Source: Turritopsis dohrnii
Lineage: Eukaryota > Cnidaria > Hydrozoa > Anthoathecata > Oceaniidae
Direction: 5' to 3'
NCBI GenBank assembly: GCA_027922465.2
Contig: BQMF02000591.1
Span: 124,001-188,000 of the forward strand
Length of the DNA: 64,000 bases
This document shows, piece after piece, positions 1-10,995 of this stretch (positions are counted from its first letter, which is position 1; each line of letters begins with the position of its first letter). Made by a program: the position numbers and the translations under genes. Below the pieces are notes generated by a model. It was not told the origin of the DNA. It saw nothing but the letters and a program-made list of their open reading frames with translations, and made no database searches.

Positions 1-600
1 GTGCTTCTTACGCGTTGTTACTCGTTGTTACTTGTTCTTACACAGTTGCCCTTTGGAATAAAATATTGCTGAATTTCTTCTTACGCGCCTCTTACCCAAA
101 TGTGTGTGCTTCTTACGCGTTCTTACATGCTGTTACTCGTTCTTACTCAGTTACCATTTGGAAAAGAATTTTACCAACATTTCTTCTTACGCGCTTCTTA
201 CACAAATGTGTGTGCTTCTTACGCGTTCTTACATGCTGTTACTCGTTCTTACTCAGTTACCATTTGGAAAAGAATTTTACCAACATTTCTTCTTACGCGC
301 TTCTTACCCAAATGTATGTGCTTCTGACGCGTTCTTACACGTTTTTACTCGTTCTTACTCAGTTACTCTTTGCAAAAAAGAATTTTACTAAGATTTCTTC
401 TTACGCGCTTCTTACCCAAATATGCGTGCTTCTTACGCGTTCTTACACGTTGTTACTCGTTCTTACTCAGTTACCACATGGAAAAGAATTTTACTAAGAT
501 TTCTGCTTACGCGCCTCTTCCCCAAATGTGTGTGCTTTATACGCGTTCTTGGAGGTTCTTACTCGTTCTTACTCAGTTGCTGCTTGGATATGAATTTTGT
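1..600 (+). repeat. 106-bp minisatellite array A
   Basis: About five and a half head-to-tail units. The shared landmark TGTGTGCT (or a one-base variant) starts near 101, 207, 313, 421 and 527, so the period is 106 bp with one 108-bp unit. Each unit is built from a roughly 10-bp submotif (TTCTTAC followed by CG, AC or TC) plus a TTTGGAAAAGAATTTTAC spacer. The array degenerates after about 590. The same unit recurs in the opposite orientation at 2365-4165, inside an intron of the neighbouring gene. The long ORFs over this array reflect the pyrimidine-rich strand having no stop codons; I do not call a gene. Confidence 0.95.
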
Positions 601-711
601 GATATTTCTTCTTTTTTTAAGCTGATACATAATGATTTATATCAAGTGTTCTCGCAATGCTATAGACAGCTGTTAAGAGGAATGCGAAAGAAGTATTAAG
701 CGTAGTGTTTT

Positions 712-3700
712 TTATTTTTCATCTTCTGAGTCACTATACAGAACTATTCTCTGCACAAATTTGTCTCCAACTGAAAATGGTTGAACCGTCATTGGTGGAA
801 GTCGAATATCTGGCTTGATGTCTTCATCGCTATCTGTAATTGTTGACGGCTCGTTGAGATCTTCTTGAATGTCTTGCGATGTTTCGTCATCTGAAGACTC
901 ATCTTCATTTATTGCTGTATTTGTGCCAGAACAGCTGCTGCAGCTACAGCTACTGTCTTCTGACGAGGATTCATCTTTGCTTGTTTGTCTGCAGAGCAAC
1001 TGCCAATTAGGATACATCCTTTTGAACTTTCCGTAAGCAAACCAATCCCTTCTCATGTTGTTAGCCAATAACCAGGCATCGTATATTGAATCCGGCCCTT
1101 TCCAATTTGCTCTGACACGCATATTAAAAATGTCGGTCGTTTTCTGTGTCAGATTGTTTTCTATCGCAGACCATGATGTCGTTACTAGCTTGAAAACCTT
1201 CTCTAAGTACTCTGTGTTAGAAGCGCTATTGGTGTAATCGGCCAGATTGGTGTCAAATGTCAGGTGCTCGTATAGTATCCCTTCCGTTCTATCTGCGTCA
1301 AGCACAGCTTCGTCAAGGGCTTTCTGTGGCACCACTTCAAACTGACTGCAGTCTATCTCTTTGTGATCCTGCATACTGAAGCAATTTAACTGCTCAACAT
1401 CCAGAAGCAAATTTGTTGATCCTCCATCAAAATCATTGTAGACTGCTCCTTCCTCAAGGGTGCTCGTTTCTAAGTTTCCTTGTTCGAAAATCGGAGTGTC
1501 TTTCAGCTCGTTGGCAAGAAAATGGAATATCTCCATACAATGCTGTCTCAGCCACCCTAAGAACACCCAAAGTTGTTTGAGAACGCTCAATGTAAATAGT
1601 AGACTACCAAATGTAAAAATTAGAAACAGATAAGTACTTGTCATGCTGAGATCTTTGCTCCGTAGAGTTTTCGTTCTGAAAATCGCCAACCTCTTCTTCA
1701 CTGCTTCTACATCTTCAGGCGCACCAAAATCAGGATACACATTGGTCGTAATGAAAAAGCCGCTGTTGTATACAAACGTAGACACGTCTTTATGCTTGTT
1801 TGGAAGCGTGATTAAACCACCTATGGACAAAAATTCATTTATTCATGCGATATTAACCACAAGGAAAGTTCAATTGAAATTGAGAAATTATATTTTTAAA
1901 GATTCCATACCTTGAAAGACTGTTTTAGCTTGCTCACACGAAAAGCTGTTAGATGTCCATTCATCCATAAATACAATTTCCGTAGTTGATCGTATATTAC
2001 TACCACTGAAGCGACCGTCTGGCACTACGCTAGCAATATTTCTGATGGGGATAATACCTAAGGGATAATGAAACGCAAATACATCCAATGGATATTTCAT
2101 TCATGGACTATTACACAGGTTACTGTGAATAAAGTCAACTGTATGTACCCTGAAATGGACTAAACCAACTTGATTTGCCACTATCAGACGGGCCAACAAG
2201 CAGCAACTTTCTCTCCTTTTGAGGGAATTTTCCGTGCATAAGAAGTTGATAATATTTTTGATAAAACAAGTGTCGCAGCCTTGCATTTGGTATACCATTT
2301 TCGATTCCTAAATCATCACAAAAAATAATAACTCACCCTTCGAAGTACAACTGAGGTGCCACTGTGTAAGAACGCGTAAGTGGCACACACATTTGGGTTA
2401 GAAGGGCGTAAGAAGAAATCTGAGTAAAATTCTTATCCAAAGGGTAACTGAGTAAGAACGAGTAAGAACGTGTAAGAAGGCGTAAGAAGCACACACATTT
2501 GGGTAAGAAGCGCGTAAGAAGAAATCTTAGTAAAATTCTTTTCCAAAGGGTAACTGAGTAAGAACGAGTAAGAACGTGTAAGAACGCGTAAGAAGCACTC
2601 ACATTTGTAACTGAGTAACAAAGGGTAACTGAGTAAGAACGAGTAAGAACGTGTAAGAACGCGTTAGAAGCACGCATATTTGGGTAAGAAGCGCGTAAGA
2701 AGAAATGTTAGTAAAATTCTTTTCCAAAGGGTAACTGAGTAAGAACGGGTAAGAACGTGTAAGAACGCGTAAGAAGCACATACATTTGCGTAAGAAGCGC
2801 GTAAGAAGAAATGTTAGTAAAATTCTTTTCCAAAGGGTAACTGAGTAAGAACGAGTAAGAACGTGTAAGAACGCGTTAGAAGCACATACATTTGGGTAAG
2901 AAGCGCGTAAGAAGAAATGTTAGTAAAATTCTTTTCCAAAGGGTAACTGAGTAAGAACGAGTAAGAACGTGTAAGAACGCGTAAGAAGCACTCACATTTG
3001 TGTAAGAAGCGCGTAAGAAGAAATCTTAGTAAAATTCTTTTCCAAAGGGTAACTGAGTAAGAACGAGTAAGAACGTGTAAGAACGCGTTAGAAGCACGCA
3101 TATTTGGGTAAGAAGCGCGTAAGAAGAAATGTTAGTAAAATTCTTTTCCAAAGGGTAACTGAGTAAGAACGGGTAAGAACGTGTAAGAACGCGTCAGAAG
3201 CACATACATTTGGGTAAGAAGCGCGTAAGAAGAAATGTTGGTAAAATTCTTTTCCAAATGGTAACTGAGTAAGAACGAGTAACAGCATGTAAGAACGCGT
3301 AAGAAGCACACACATTTGGGTAAGAAGCGCGTAAGAAGAAATGTTAGTAAAATTCTTTTCCAAAGGGTAACTGAGTAAGAACGAGTAAGAACGTGTAAGA
3401 ACGCGTAAGAAGCACTCACATTTGTGTAAGAAGCGCGTAAGAAGAAATCTTAGTAAAATTCTTTTCCAAAGGGTAACTGAGTAAGAACGAGTAAGAACGT
3501 GTAAGAACGCGTTAGAAGCACGCATATTTGGGTAAGAAGCGCGTAAGAAGAAATGTTAGTAAAATTCTTTTCCAAAGGGTAACTGAGTAAGAACGGGTAA
3601 GAACGTGTAAGAACGCGTCAGAAGCACATACATTTGGGTAAGAAGCGCGTAAGAAGAAATGTTGGTAAAATTCTTTTCCAAATGGTAACTGAGTAAGAAC

Positions 3701-5350
3701 GAGTAACAGCATGTAAGAACGCGTAAGAAGCACACACATTTGGGTAAGAAGCGCGTAAGAAGAAATGTTAGTAAAATTCTTTTCCAAAGGGTAACTGAGT
3801 AAGAACGAGTAAGAACGTGTAAGAACGCGTTAGAAGCACATACATTTGGGTAAGAAGCGCGTAAGAAGAAATCTTAGTAAAATTCTTTTCCAAAGGGTAA
3901 CTGAATAAGAACGAGTAACAACGTGTAAGAACGCGTAAGAAGCACATACATTTGGGTAAGAAGCGCGTAAGAAGAAATGTTAGTAAAATTCTTTTCCAAA
4001 GGGTAACTGAGTAAGAACGGGTAAGAACGTGTAAGAACGGGTAAGAAGCACATACATTTGGGTAAGAAGCGCGTAAGAAGAAATCTTAGTAAACTTTTTT
4101 TCCAAAGGGTAACTGATTAAGATTGAGTAACAACGTGTAAGAACGCGTAAGCAGGACATGTATTTTAGCAAGAAGTGTGTATAAAAGTAGATTACCTTCT
4201 ATGAACTGCTCTGGATATGGTACGGTTGTTTCGTCGTAGTGATATTTGATGTAAGCTCTTGGCGTCCTGACGAGATTGTCTTCCCTCATGTCGACGAATC
4301 TTTTTTCTTCTATATTGAATACGAAGCCATATGGTAATACTTCGATGAGATTGTAGTCAATTTCTATTGGTTTTATCAACCGGCATTCCTTTTTCGATAA
4401 TAGATTTGTAAGCTGTGTCATATGGGTTCCAATCACGTTTGCTATTTCTCTATTTCCCAGGAGCGTCAGCAAGAACTTTTCAACTGAGCTGCAGAATATG
4501 GACGTAAATTTAGATTCAGGTATCTTCCTGTAGATTGATCCTTCGCAAATACCGTAGTTTCCGAAATCCATTGCTCTCTTGATAACGTCGACAGCTTTGC
4601 AGAAATTTGAATCCGGTTTCATTTGTGCTGGATTACCAATATCTATGGAAAGGTAAAGTATGAAAATGAAGTAAATGGCAGCAATCTGTCTTATTTGCTT
4701 TGTAAATGCTAGTTAAACAGAACATTTTACGTACTATTGCCGTGATCAATTAAAAGATAATTCAAATTGGTATGCTTGATGTTATTAAGCCCTGATAGGA
4801 TCTCCTTCCTTACGTTCTCGTCTAAGCGTTCTGTTAAAATGAATTGGACAGGTTTGACCGAAAAGTCATTTCCTTCAGTCGAAATGGAAATATTGTTTAT
4901 ATCGTATCCCAGATCGCAGGCAGCCTTTTTAACAGAGTCTCGCTGTGACTTGACGACCAATGCCATAGCCTTTTCGCAGTTGTGGTCTTTTAAAACTTGC
5001 GAAAGTGTAGTTGTGTACGCTGTCACACACGATTCTTCTTTTCTGCCTGAAGTTTAAATCATGTTTGAAAGAAAGTTAATCGACTTATGTTAATAGAAAT
5101 ATATGACATTTTTTACAATCTGATATAATTTACCTCTTCCTTTAATAGCTTTGCACTCTTCAATATCTAGTCCTTGAGAAAGTAGCAGTTTCGTTAAATT
5201 ATTTTCGAGCGTTAAAAGAGCATGTTCTGGCCAATCATACGCCACCCAAAATGCCATACCCGGATAATTTTCATATTCCTCTTCTTCTTCTTCCTCTTCG
5301 TCAGATTCTGCATACTTTCTCTTCTTTGACTTGCACTTCTTCTTGGCCAT
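712..5350 (-). CDS. Seven-exon SF3 helicase (Rep/NS1-like) gene
   Basis: Exons on the minus strand: 5134-5350, 4735-5046, 4196-4642, 2149-2307, 1911-2057, 1638-1820, 712-1556. Every junction has a GT donor and an AG acceptor, every intron is phase 1, and the exons total 2310 nt (about 769 aa plus TAA). The start ATG at 5350 precedes a basic KKKCKSKKRK stretch (probable NLS) and a glutamate run. Walker A GPSDSGKS lies near residues 364-371, Walker B IVFMDEW near 406-412, motif C FFITTN near 449-454, and a basic KKRL near 469-472. This order and spacing match superfamily 3 ATPases of the parvovirus NS1/papilloma E1 type, which are hexameric DNA helicases. No HUH nuclease motif was seen. The C-terminus is rich in Ser, Asp and Glu. 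The apparent membrane segment in the 3' ORF is the 81-nt intron 1557-1637. It could be virus-derived, transposon-derived or domesticated; sequence alone does not decide. Confidence 0.85.
2365..4165 (-). repeat. 106-bp minisatellite array B, inside intron 3 of the SF3 gene
   Basis: About seventeen units of the 106-bp repeat, reverse-complemented relative to array A, so the pyrimidine-rich strand is the sense strand of the SF3 gene. One unit near 2600 is truncated. A higher-order repeat is visible: the block beginning GAAGCACGCA at 3091 recurs at 3515, a 424-bp step of exactly four units, carrying the same private variants (GTCAGAAG, AAATGGTAAC, AACAGCATG). The array fills nearly all of the intron between the exons at 4196-4642 and 2149-2307. 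Confidence 0.93.
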
Positions 5351-5668
5351 AGCAGTGATGCATGAAAAAAAGCAAACGACGTTCTTGCACTCACACAAAA
5401 CAAACTCAATTTCTCTGCGTTTCGCCCAGATTGTACAATCATCAAGTTTTGCAGTGCTCCACAACGCACGAACGGCAATTACTTGATAACATTTCGCTAT
5501 TGGAGTTACAATGTAACTCTGCAAAGATCTTCGTAAAACATTACTTCGTTAAGTCAGTCGCGGTTTAAAATTTTGTGACATTCTGACCTTCTGTTCGTTA
5601 AAATATCGTTAACGAATCAACTACTCAACACGAAAGAGGAACATTTTTTTTCTTTTATGGGCTTTTGT
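5351..5668. other. 5' flank of the SF3 gene
   Basis: On the minus strand an open frame runs upstream of the chosen ATG to about 5524, but it has no basic or acidic character like the start of the SF3 protein and no visible domain. I treat it as 5' untranslated or promoter sequence. No clear TATA box was seen. Confidence 0.4.
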
Positions 5669-5717
5669 TTATTTATTATTATTGTTATTATTATTATTAT
5701 CATTATTTATTATTTTT
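5669..5717. repeat. (TTA)n microsatellite
   Basis: An interrupted run of TTA/TTTA units. It abuts the truncated 3' side of the minus-strand LINE fragment that starts at about 5718, which is where LINE tails of this kind often end. Confidence 0.8.
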
Positions 5718-7495
5718 TGCATTTGAACCTCCGATAAATTCCAGATTTGGCATGAGTAGGTTAGACGACTTCGAACAAGAGAGTTGAAAATCATTACTCT
5801 GGTACTTAAATGGATCTTGAAGTTTGTGAGTTTCTTAATGATTTCGTAAAATTTCGTAAAAATGTTGATTCGAAGATCTGCATCCCCCGTCGAGGGCTCA
5901 TTAAATTTTATTTCGCCACCAAGATATCTGAATAATCTTGACATTTTCAATTGGTATATTCTCAAGAGATATGATGAATTCGAGACAGGTAGAATTAAAG
6001 TCTTTTTCTACATATTTGAAGTTAGTAATCATAGTTTTAGTTTTTTTTTATATTGACATGTAAACCAAACTTGTTGAAAAGCGAGTGGAGAGTCAATAAA
6101 GCTTTTTCAAGATCATGAATACTTTCAACAAAACGTTCAATATCGTCGGCATAGACTGACCAATTCGCGGAATGATCACCTTGATATCCAGACATTCTTT
6201 GTTCTCGTGTGCATGCAGTTGGTCTTATTCTGTATTTCAGTTTGACAAATTGAATGTTTTCTTTCGCACTGTTGCTCAAAAATCCGCATGACATAATCCA
6301 TAAGAAAATTGCAGAGAGGAGGAGGTTCTGGGCCACCTTGTCTGACTCCTGTGGTAGGTCAAATATAACTTCTGGTTTTTCCAATAAAGCAGTGGCTGTA
6401 TGTGAATAGACAACCTCGAGAATTCGGAAGAGTGTTTCGTTGCTGTTTGGAGGAATTCTTTGTTGGATAGATTTGAATAGCAAACTTCTTAGCTACAATA
6501 TGATCAAATGCTGCGCTGAGATTGACGAATATTATATATACGGGCATTTCATCATATCGGTTATTTTCTGTATCCTTTTAGTGACGAAAATGCCATCGGA
6601 AGTTCCTCTTCCCAAACGGAAGCCTTGCTGTTGATCAAGTAGGGTCTGGTCGAACCAGTTTTTCAATCTGTTAAGGATTGTGATAACGAGGATTTTACAC
6701 GTGCCAATCTGAAGCCCTCGATATGTTTTAGGATCTGTTGGGCTTCCTTTCAATGCACCTTTCCACAGACAAACAAGTTTCGAGTGTGTCCAGTTGGCGG
6801 GAATATTATTAGTTTCCCAAATATCACAGAATATTTTGTGAATCTCGTCTAACATTCCTTCAGAGTTTACAGAGTATTCCAAGAATTCAGGTGGGATATC
6901 AGTGGAAACTTTGCCATTTTTCAAGGATATCAACGTCTTTTTGATTTCTTCGACAGTCGGTGGGATGTGATCAAGGTTGGAGCAGTACGCGTGCTGTAAG
7001 TCTTTATAATTTGTAAATTGTGGTAGCTACTTCCAATAATTCGCGAGGGGTGTTGTTTGGAGGGGCAACGTTGAAATGTTTAGAGAAATGTTCTTTTAAC
7101 TTTTGTGGTTCACATTTACCAGTGTTCCTTAAAGACTTAAATGAAGAATCATTGTTTTTCATCAAGCGAAATAATTCTTCAGTTTGTCGACGGGTCGCTT
7201 GATTTTTAATTTGTTCAGCTTCACAACGGAGGCGGTTATTTCTGAGGTATCTTACATGCTTTTTGATTTGTAAGCATTAGATTCTTTATGCTCGTTTGAT
7301 CTAATACTAAGTAGTTCCCCAGCGGGCATGAAGACGTCACAAAATGGTCGTGAAATGGGAATCGCAAAAGACGTCCCAATTACATATTCACTGAGACGTC
7401 CCGGTGACATCCCAACGACATCGTAACGTCGTCGCAGGATTATGAAATTTACGTCGTAGAGACGTCGTAGAGACATCTTTACAAGACGTACCTTA

Positions 7496-7766
7496 AGGCC
7501 GATTTCCATTCAACGCTTATTCCCGCGCGGACGTAGAATTTTCCGAGCGGCCAAACAGCTGCAAATGGAAATTAAAAGACACGATTGGCTGAAATTATCA
7601 GCGGACGTCGGCGGGCTTAAAAAAAAGTTACAATTTTTTAACTTTATTTTTGATCGCTGAGCGGACATATCTACGCTTATGAATTAGCCCATGCGCATGC
7701 GTTCTACGTCACTCAGCGTGGATTACCTACGTCCGCGCGGATATTTTGCTGAATGGAAATCGGCCT
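7496..7766. mobile_element. Harbinger-type MITE (271 bp)
   Basis: Perfect terminal inverted repeat AGGCCGATTTCCATTCA, with CGCGCGGACG also mirrored further in. It is flanked by TTA on both sides (7493-7495, 7767-7769). A TWA duplication and AG...GATTTCCA ends match the PIF/Harbinger pattern, and resemble the TIR of the 11.6-kb Harbinger at 36124-47760 (AGCTGGATTTCCA). It is nested in the GACGTC-rich element. Confidence 0.85.
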
Positions 7767-8047
7767 TTAAACGTCGCTCAATGGTCACAAAGTGGAATCC
7801 TCAGAAGACGTCCCAATCACATCTTCACTGAGACGTCTCGACGACAGGATATCGCAACGACTTCAATCTCTGGCCGTAACGACATCGTAGAGACGTCCGA
7901 TTAACAACTTCCTATTTCTGGGATCATAGGCCATCTATGTTGGGATCATCAAAACAACAAAACATACAAATTCAATAGATGTCTCCTTTTTAATTCTTTT
8001 TAAAAGTTAAACAACGCAACAATTTACAGTTCAACATATACTATCTA

Positions 8048-8363
8048 ATTTATCATCAAGTTATAAAATTCTGAATCACATGTATTTCTACATTTAAAAC
8101 TCCCTTCGGCTACCCTTTTTGAAATTTCATTATCGATCCGGAGATCTTTGAGCATCAACGGAAGTATTTTTATGTCATCAGTGCTTTTCTGATGCTGGAA
8201 ATCTGAAAGTAAGTTCAACAAGAATGTATAAATATGTATAAATATACCCACCGAATGGATTCAGAAAACAGAGACTCACCGTTAATTTCATCGAACAGGA
8301 TCGTATCTTATCAAGGTGTTTTTCCATTTCCACTTTGCCAGTTTGCCTTTGACAAAACGCCAT
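8048..8363 (-). pseudogene. Possible two-exon remnant inside the GACGTC element
   Basis: On the minus strand a short ORF starting at 8363 runs to a GTGAGT donor near 8280. An acceptor TTACTTTCAG lies near 8205, followed by a 55-codon open stretch ending in TAG at about 8045. The frames on the two sides do not match at the obvious donor, so the model is weak. No domain is recognised. It may be a relic of the element's own gene or chance. Confidence 0.2.
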
Positions 8364-9479
8364 GTTTAATTAATTCTTCTAAGTTTTATCTAAACATCTT
8401 TTATCGAAATTTATGTTACATGTATCATTATTAAAGTATTAACCTTTTCTTACAAGAAAGTCTTTGCTTTTGAAACTTTCTATATCACACGTGAATTTTA
8501 TAACACGAGAATTTCTCTTTGTCTTACGTATTTGTGATTGGTCTATTTTAAACTCTTTAAATCATGCAACTGTAGTAAAACCTATTCGATGAATCTTTGT
8601 TGACTAATCGCTTTTGAAAATTTATAATTCTTTCGAAGGTCGTAACTTAATCTGCATAGAGACGTCCCAAAAATGTCGTGAAAGCATCCCTTACATGACC
8701 AAGAAAATGAATCGGTACGAATGTAAATTCCATATGGAGTATGTTGTTGTTACTCAAAGTTTACTGTTTAATGACTGCCGAATGAAATTTGAAAATTTTT
8801 ATCAGGTCCCAAATTGATCGTAAAAGGATCCCAATTGCGACGTCCCATTTTCAGACGTCCCTACGACGTCGCAGAATGATCTCAAAACCAAACGACAATT
8901 TTATGATTAAATTGAGACGTCTCAAAGACGTCTTGTGCCCGCTGGGTCGTTGAAGCGTTCATTATCTTGGAACTTTGTTGTAGTATCAACTAGTCCTTGT
9001 TTTTCCGGTAGAATTTTGTTGGCTGATTCGGAGATAACGTCTACCAAATTTTGCGATCTTGTAGATGTATCAGCATTTTCGTTTTTCGTATTTCTGATTT
9101 GTTCATTTATTCTGGCAGTGAATCTTGCACGGATATTTGGATTCAAAAGTTTTTTCATATCAAGTCTTCTTGCAATATCGTTTTCTTGTATTTCTGGTGG
9201 ACACAGCATACATAGTTGCTTTTATAAGTCGGTGATCAGTTTCTTCAACGAAACTATTGTAGACGCGACAATTTGTCATGTTGAACATACTGTTCGGCTA
9301 AAATGTAGTCAAGTAATTTTCGGGTTTTGTGGTCATTACTGTGCCATGTATAGCGATGAAAGAGAAAGCTGAAATTTGAAAATTGGGTTTCTCGGCTTGG
9401 CATAATTGTTTGAGTCTCTGGCCGTTGTCGTTACAGTTTCGATCGATTAATACGTTTGCGGAAGCAACAAGAGGCCCAA

Positions 9480-10457
9480 AGGCCTTAAGGTCAGCGCCAA
9501 ATATATGCTCAAAAATCAAAAGATTATAATCACTTACTTACAAAATGAAAGAATTGCTTTTTAAAACTTGGTACGCCTGTTTTTGGTTGGTAGACATGCA
9601 AATCGAAAATGTAAATCTATTCACCCAAAACAAAGATACATTAAAACCATATGCGGTGGAAAGGAACACGTTACTTTAGCACTGTTGAATAGGTAAGTCA
9701 TCGAATGAAAACTGGAGAAGCCTGGCCACACATATAAGTTGTTTCCTCTAATTTAATATTTGGATCTATATCCCGTGCAGATCGTTACGGCAATTTACTA
9801 AGTGCCGAATAACAAGATGGGCATAACATATCACATGGGCATTGTTTTCTAACATGAGTATAGTTTATGAATATGATTATATATTCATCATCAGAATCTT
9901 TTCGCATTCAGCAAGATTAGGAAGATTGACGGTACACCATCACTAGACTGCCTGAATGAGTTGTTCAAAGTTACCTCCTTTTATACTGACAATCATTCCA
10001 ACTTTGGACAGCCTTTAGACACGGTAATAAACAGACCTGGCTGGTAAGCAAATTGTACATAACCAAGTCACAACAAATAATAAAATAATGGATGGAACAG
10101 ATAAAAGATGTTGAAACACAATAAGCGTGAAGAATTACTGGTTATATTAAAAAAGCAAAGAACTTTTTTTTGATTTTATTTTTTTACAAAAATTCCAAAT
10201 CCCCTAGCGTATCTTTGAAACAAGTAACTTTGCCAGAATTCAATCATCTTGCACAATAATGTGTCACAAACACAAAGTGGCACTTTATAGAATTCTAGCT
10301 TTCCTTCTGTTTTTCACAAAATATCACCTCCTTCCCAGGACTTTCACTGATTGAGGATCCACAAAAACAGATGGAACACACAAATTCTAGAGAAAGAACA
10401 TATTTGTTGATTTGTGGAAAATTGAAAAGTGAAAAGGGGCCTTCTTCAAAGTCTTCT
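9480..10457. repeat. Duplicated segment X, copy I
   Basis: Aligns by eye with 28085-29480 plus 33550-33612 (shared starts such as CCTTAAGGTCAGCGC and shared ends such as GTCTTCTATAGCT). No ORF of interest. It contains the empty sites for two insertions in the other copy: the MITE at 28670-29136 (GTACATAACCAAG near 10055) and the CR1-like LINE (GAACATATTTGTTGAT near 10398). The match stops at 10457. Confidence 0.85.
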
Positions 10458-10983
10458 ATAGCTTATTGTAGCTCTATACCTTTCACTCACATCTCATTTT
10501 CACGTTGAAACTGTTATTGAAAAGCCCTTGCGAATAGTTTGACAGTGAACTGTCAATGAACGGAGTTTGACACGCATAATTGTTCCTTAGTTATCTATAA
10601 TGTTCTTTATGTTTCAATGTTGTACAAATCATGCACTCTTGTTCTTTTGTCAGTGAAAAGTTTGTTCACTAATTGGGAGATCAATTTGGAGTGTCGTATC
10701 AGGATTGTTTTCGTTCATTGCGCTCTCCAAAGTGTTCCCTAATCACCAAGCCTCAATTGTTCACTACGTAAGATATGAACTATTCCTTTTGTAATGGAAC
10801 GGTTCGTGTATACCATTGACAAGGAATACTTTGTTCATGTCAAAAGGAATGAATGAATGACTCTCCTGTGAAGCGCAATATGGTATAAATAAGTCATTCA
10901 AGTGTAAAAAACCCAGTATTCGTTTTTTAATTTGTATCAATCGTTAAAAGATAAAAAGTATACAAAGTGAAAAGATACGTTGT
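10458..10983. promoter_or_regulatory. Upstream region of the recombinase gene
   Basis: Contains an 18-bp inverted repeat TTGACAGTGAACTGTCAA near 10540 and many short GTTCACT/AGTGAAC and TGTTCAT/ATGAACA motifs in both orientations up to 10870. These could be subterminal repeats of a mobile element or clustered binding sites. A TATAAATA box lies at 10884-10891, about 105 bp before the ATG. Confidence 0.45.
10884..10891 (+). promoter_or_regulatory. TATA box of the recombinase gene
   Basis: TATAAATA in the context GGTATAAATAAG, at a reasonable distance upstream of the ATG at 10996 in an otherwise ORF-free stretch. Confidence 0.5.
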
Positions 10984-10995
10984 TTGTTTTTTAAA

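Larger units (their letters stand above)
7318..8946. mobile_element. GACGTC-rich TIR element (1.6 kb)
   Basis: Begins CCCAGCGGGCATGAAGACGT and ends with the near-complement (AAGACGTCTTGTGCCCGCTGGG region). It sits inside LINE copy I exactly where copy II (26860-26885) runs on uninterrupted. Subterminal regions are packed with GACGTC/GACGTCT motifs in both orientations (7335-7480, 7770-7900, 8830-8935). I could not settle a target-site duplication. No transposase is recognisable, so it is non-autonomous or a remnant. Superfamily not assigned. Confidence 0.8.
5718..9480 (-). pseudogene. Dead APE-type LINE, copy I
   Basis: Broken reverse-transcriptase ORF of a non-LTR retrotransposon, read right to left. 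A remnant of the endonuclease C-terminal side (SANVLIDRNCNDNG, near 9450) comes first. Then the linker, RT blocks QQGFRLGRGTSDG (about 6630), a VNLSAAFDHI-like block (about 6510), SVYADDIERF (about 6140), and the RT thumb side at 5718-5965. Frames are broken in several places and the N-terminal endonuclease is deleted relative to copy II at 23280-27960. The YADD aspartates survive, but the element cannot make an intact protein. It is interrupted by the TIR element at 7318-8946. Clade is uncertain; RTE-like organisation is my best guess. Confidence 0.85.

Noticed and set aside
15..699. Several overlapping 60-160 codon ORFs (and mirror ones at 2333-4171)
   Set aside because: They are frames across the 106-bp minisatellite, open because the strand lacks stop codons; no start context, domain or conservation supports translation.
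1560..1660. Transmembrane segment in the helicase C-terminal ORF
   Set aside because: Explained by an 81-nt phase-1 GT-AG intron that happens to be in frame.
1055..1915. Plus-strand ORFs at 1055-1237 and 1643-1915
   Set aside because: Antisense shadows of helicase exons whose splice sites and motifs are consistent on the minus strand.
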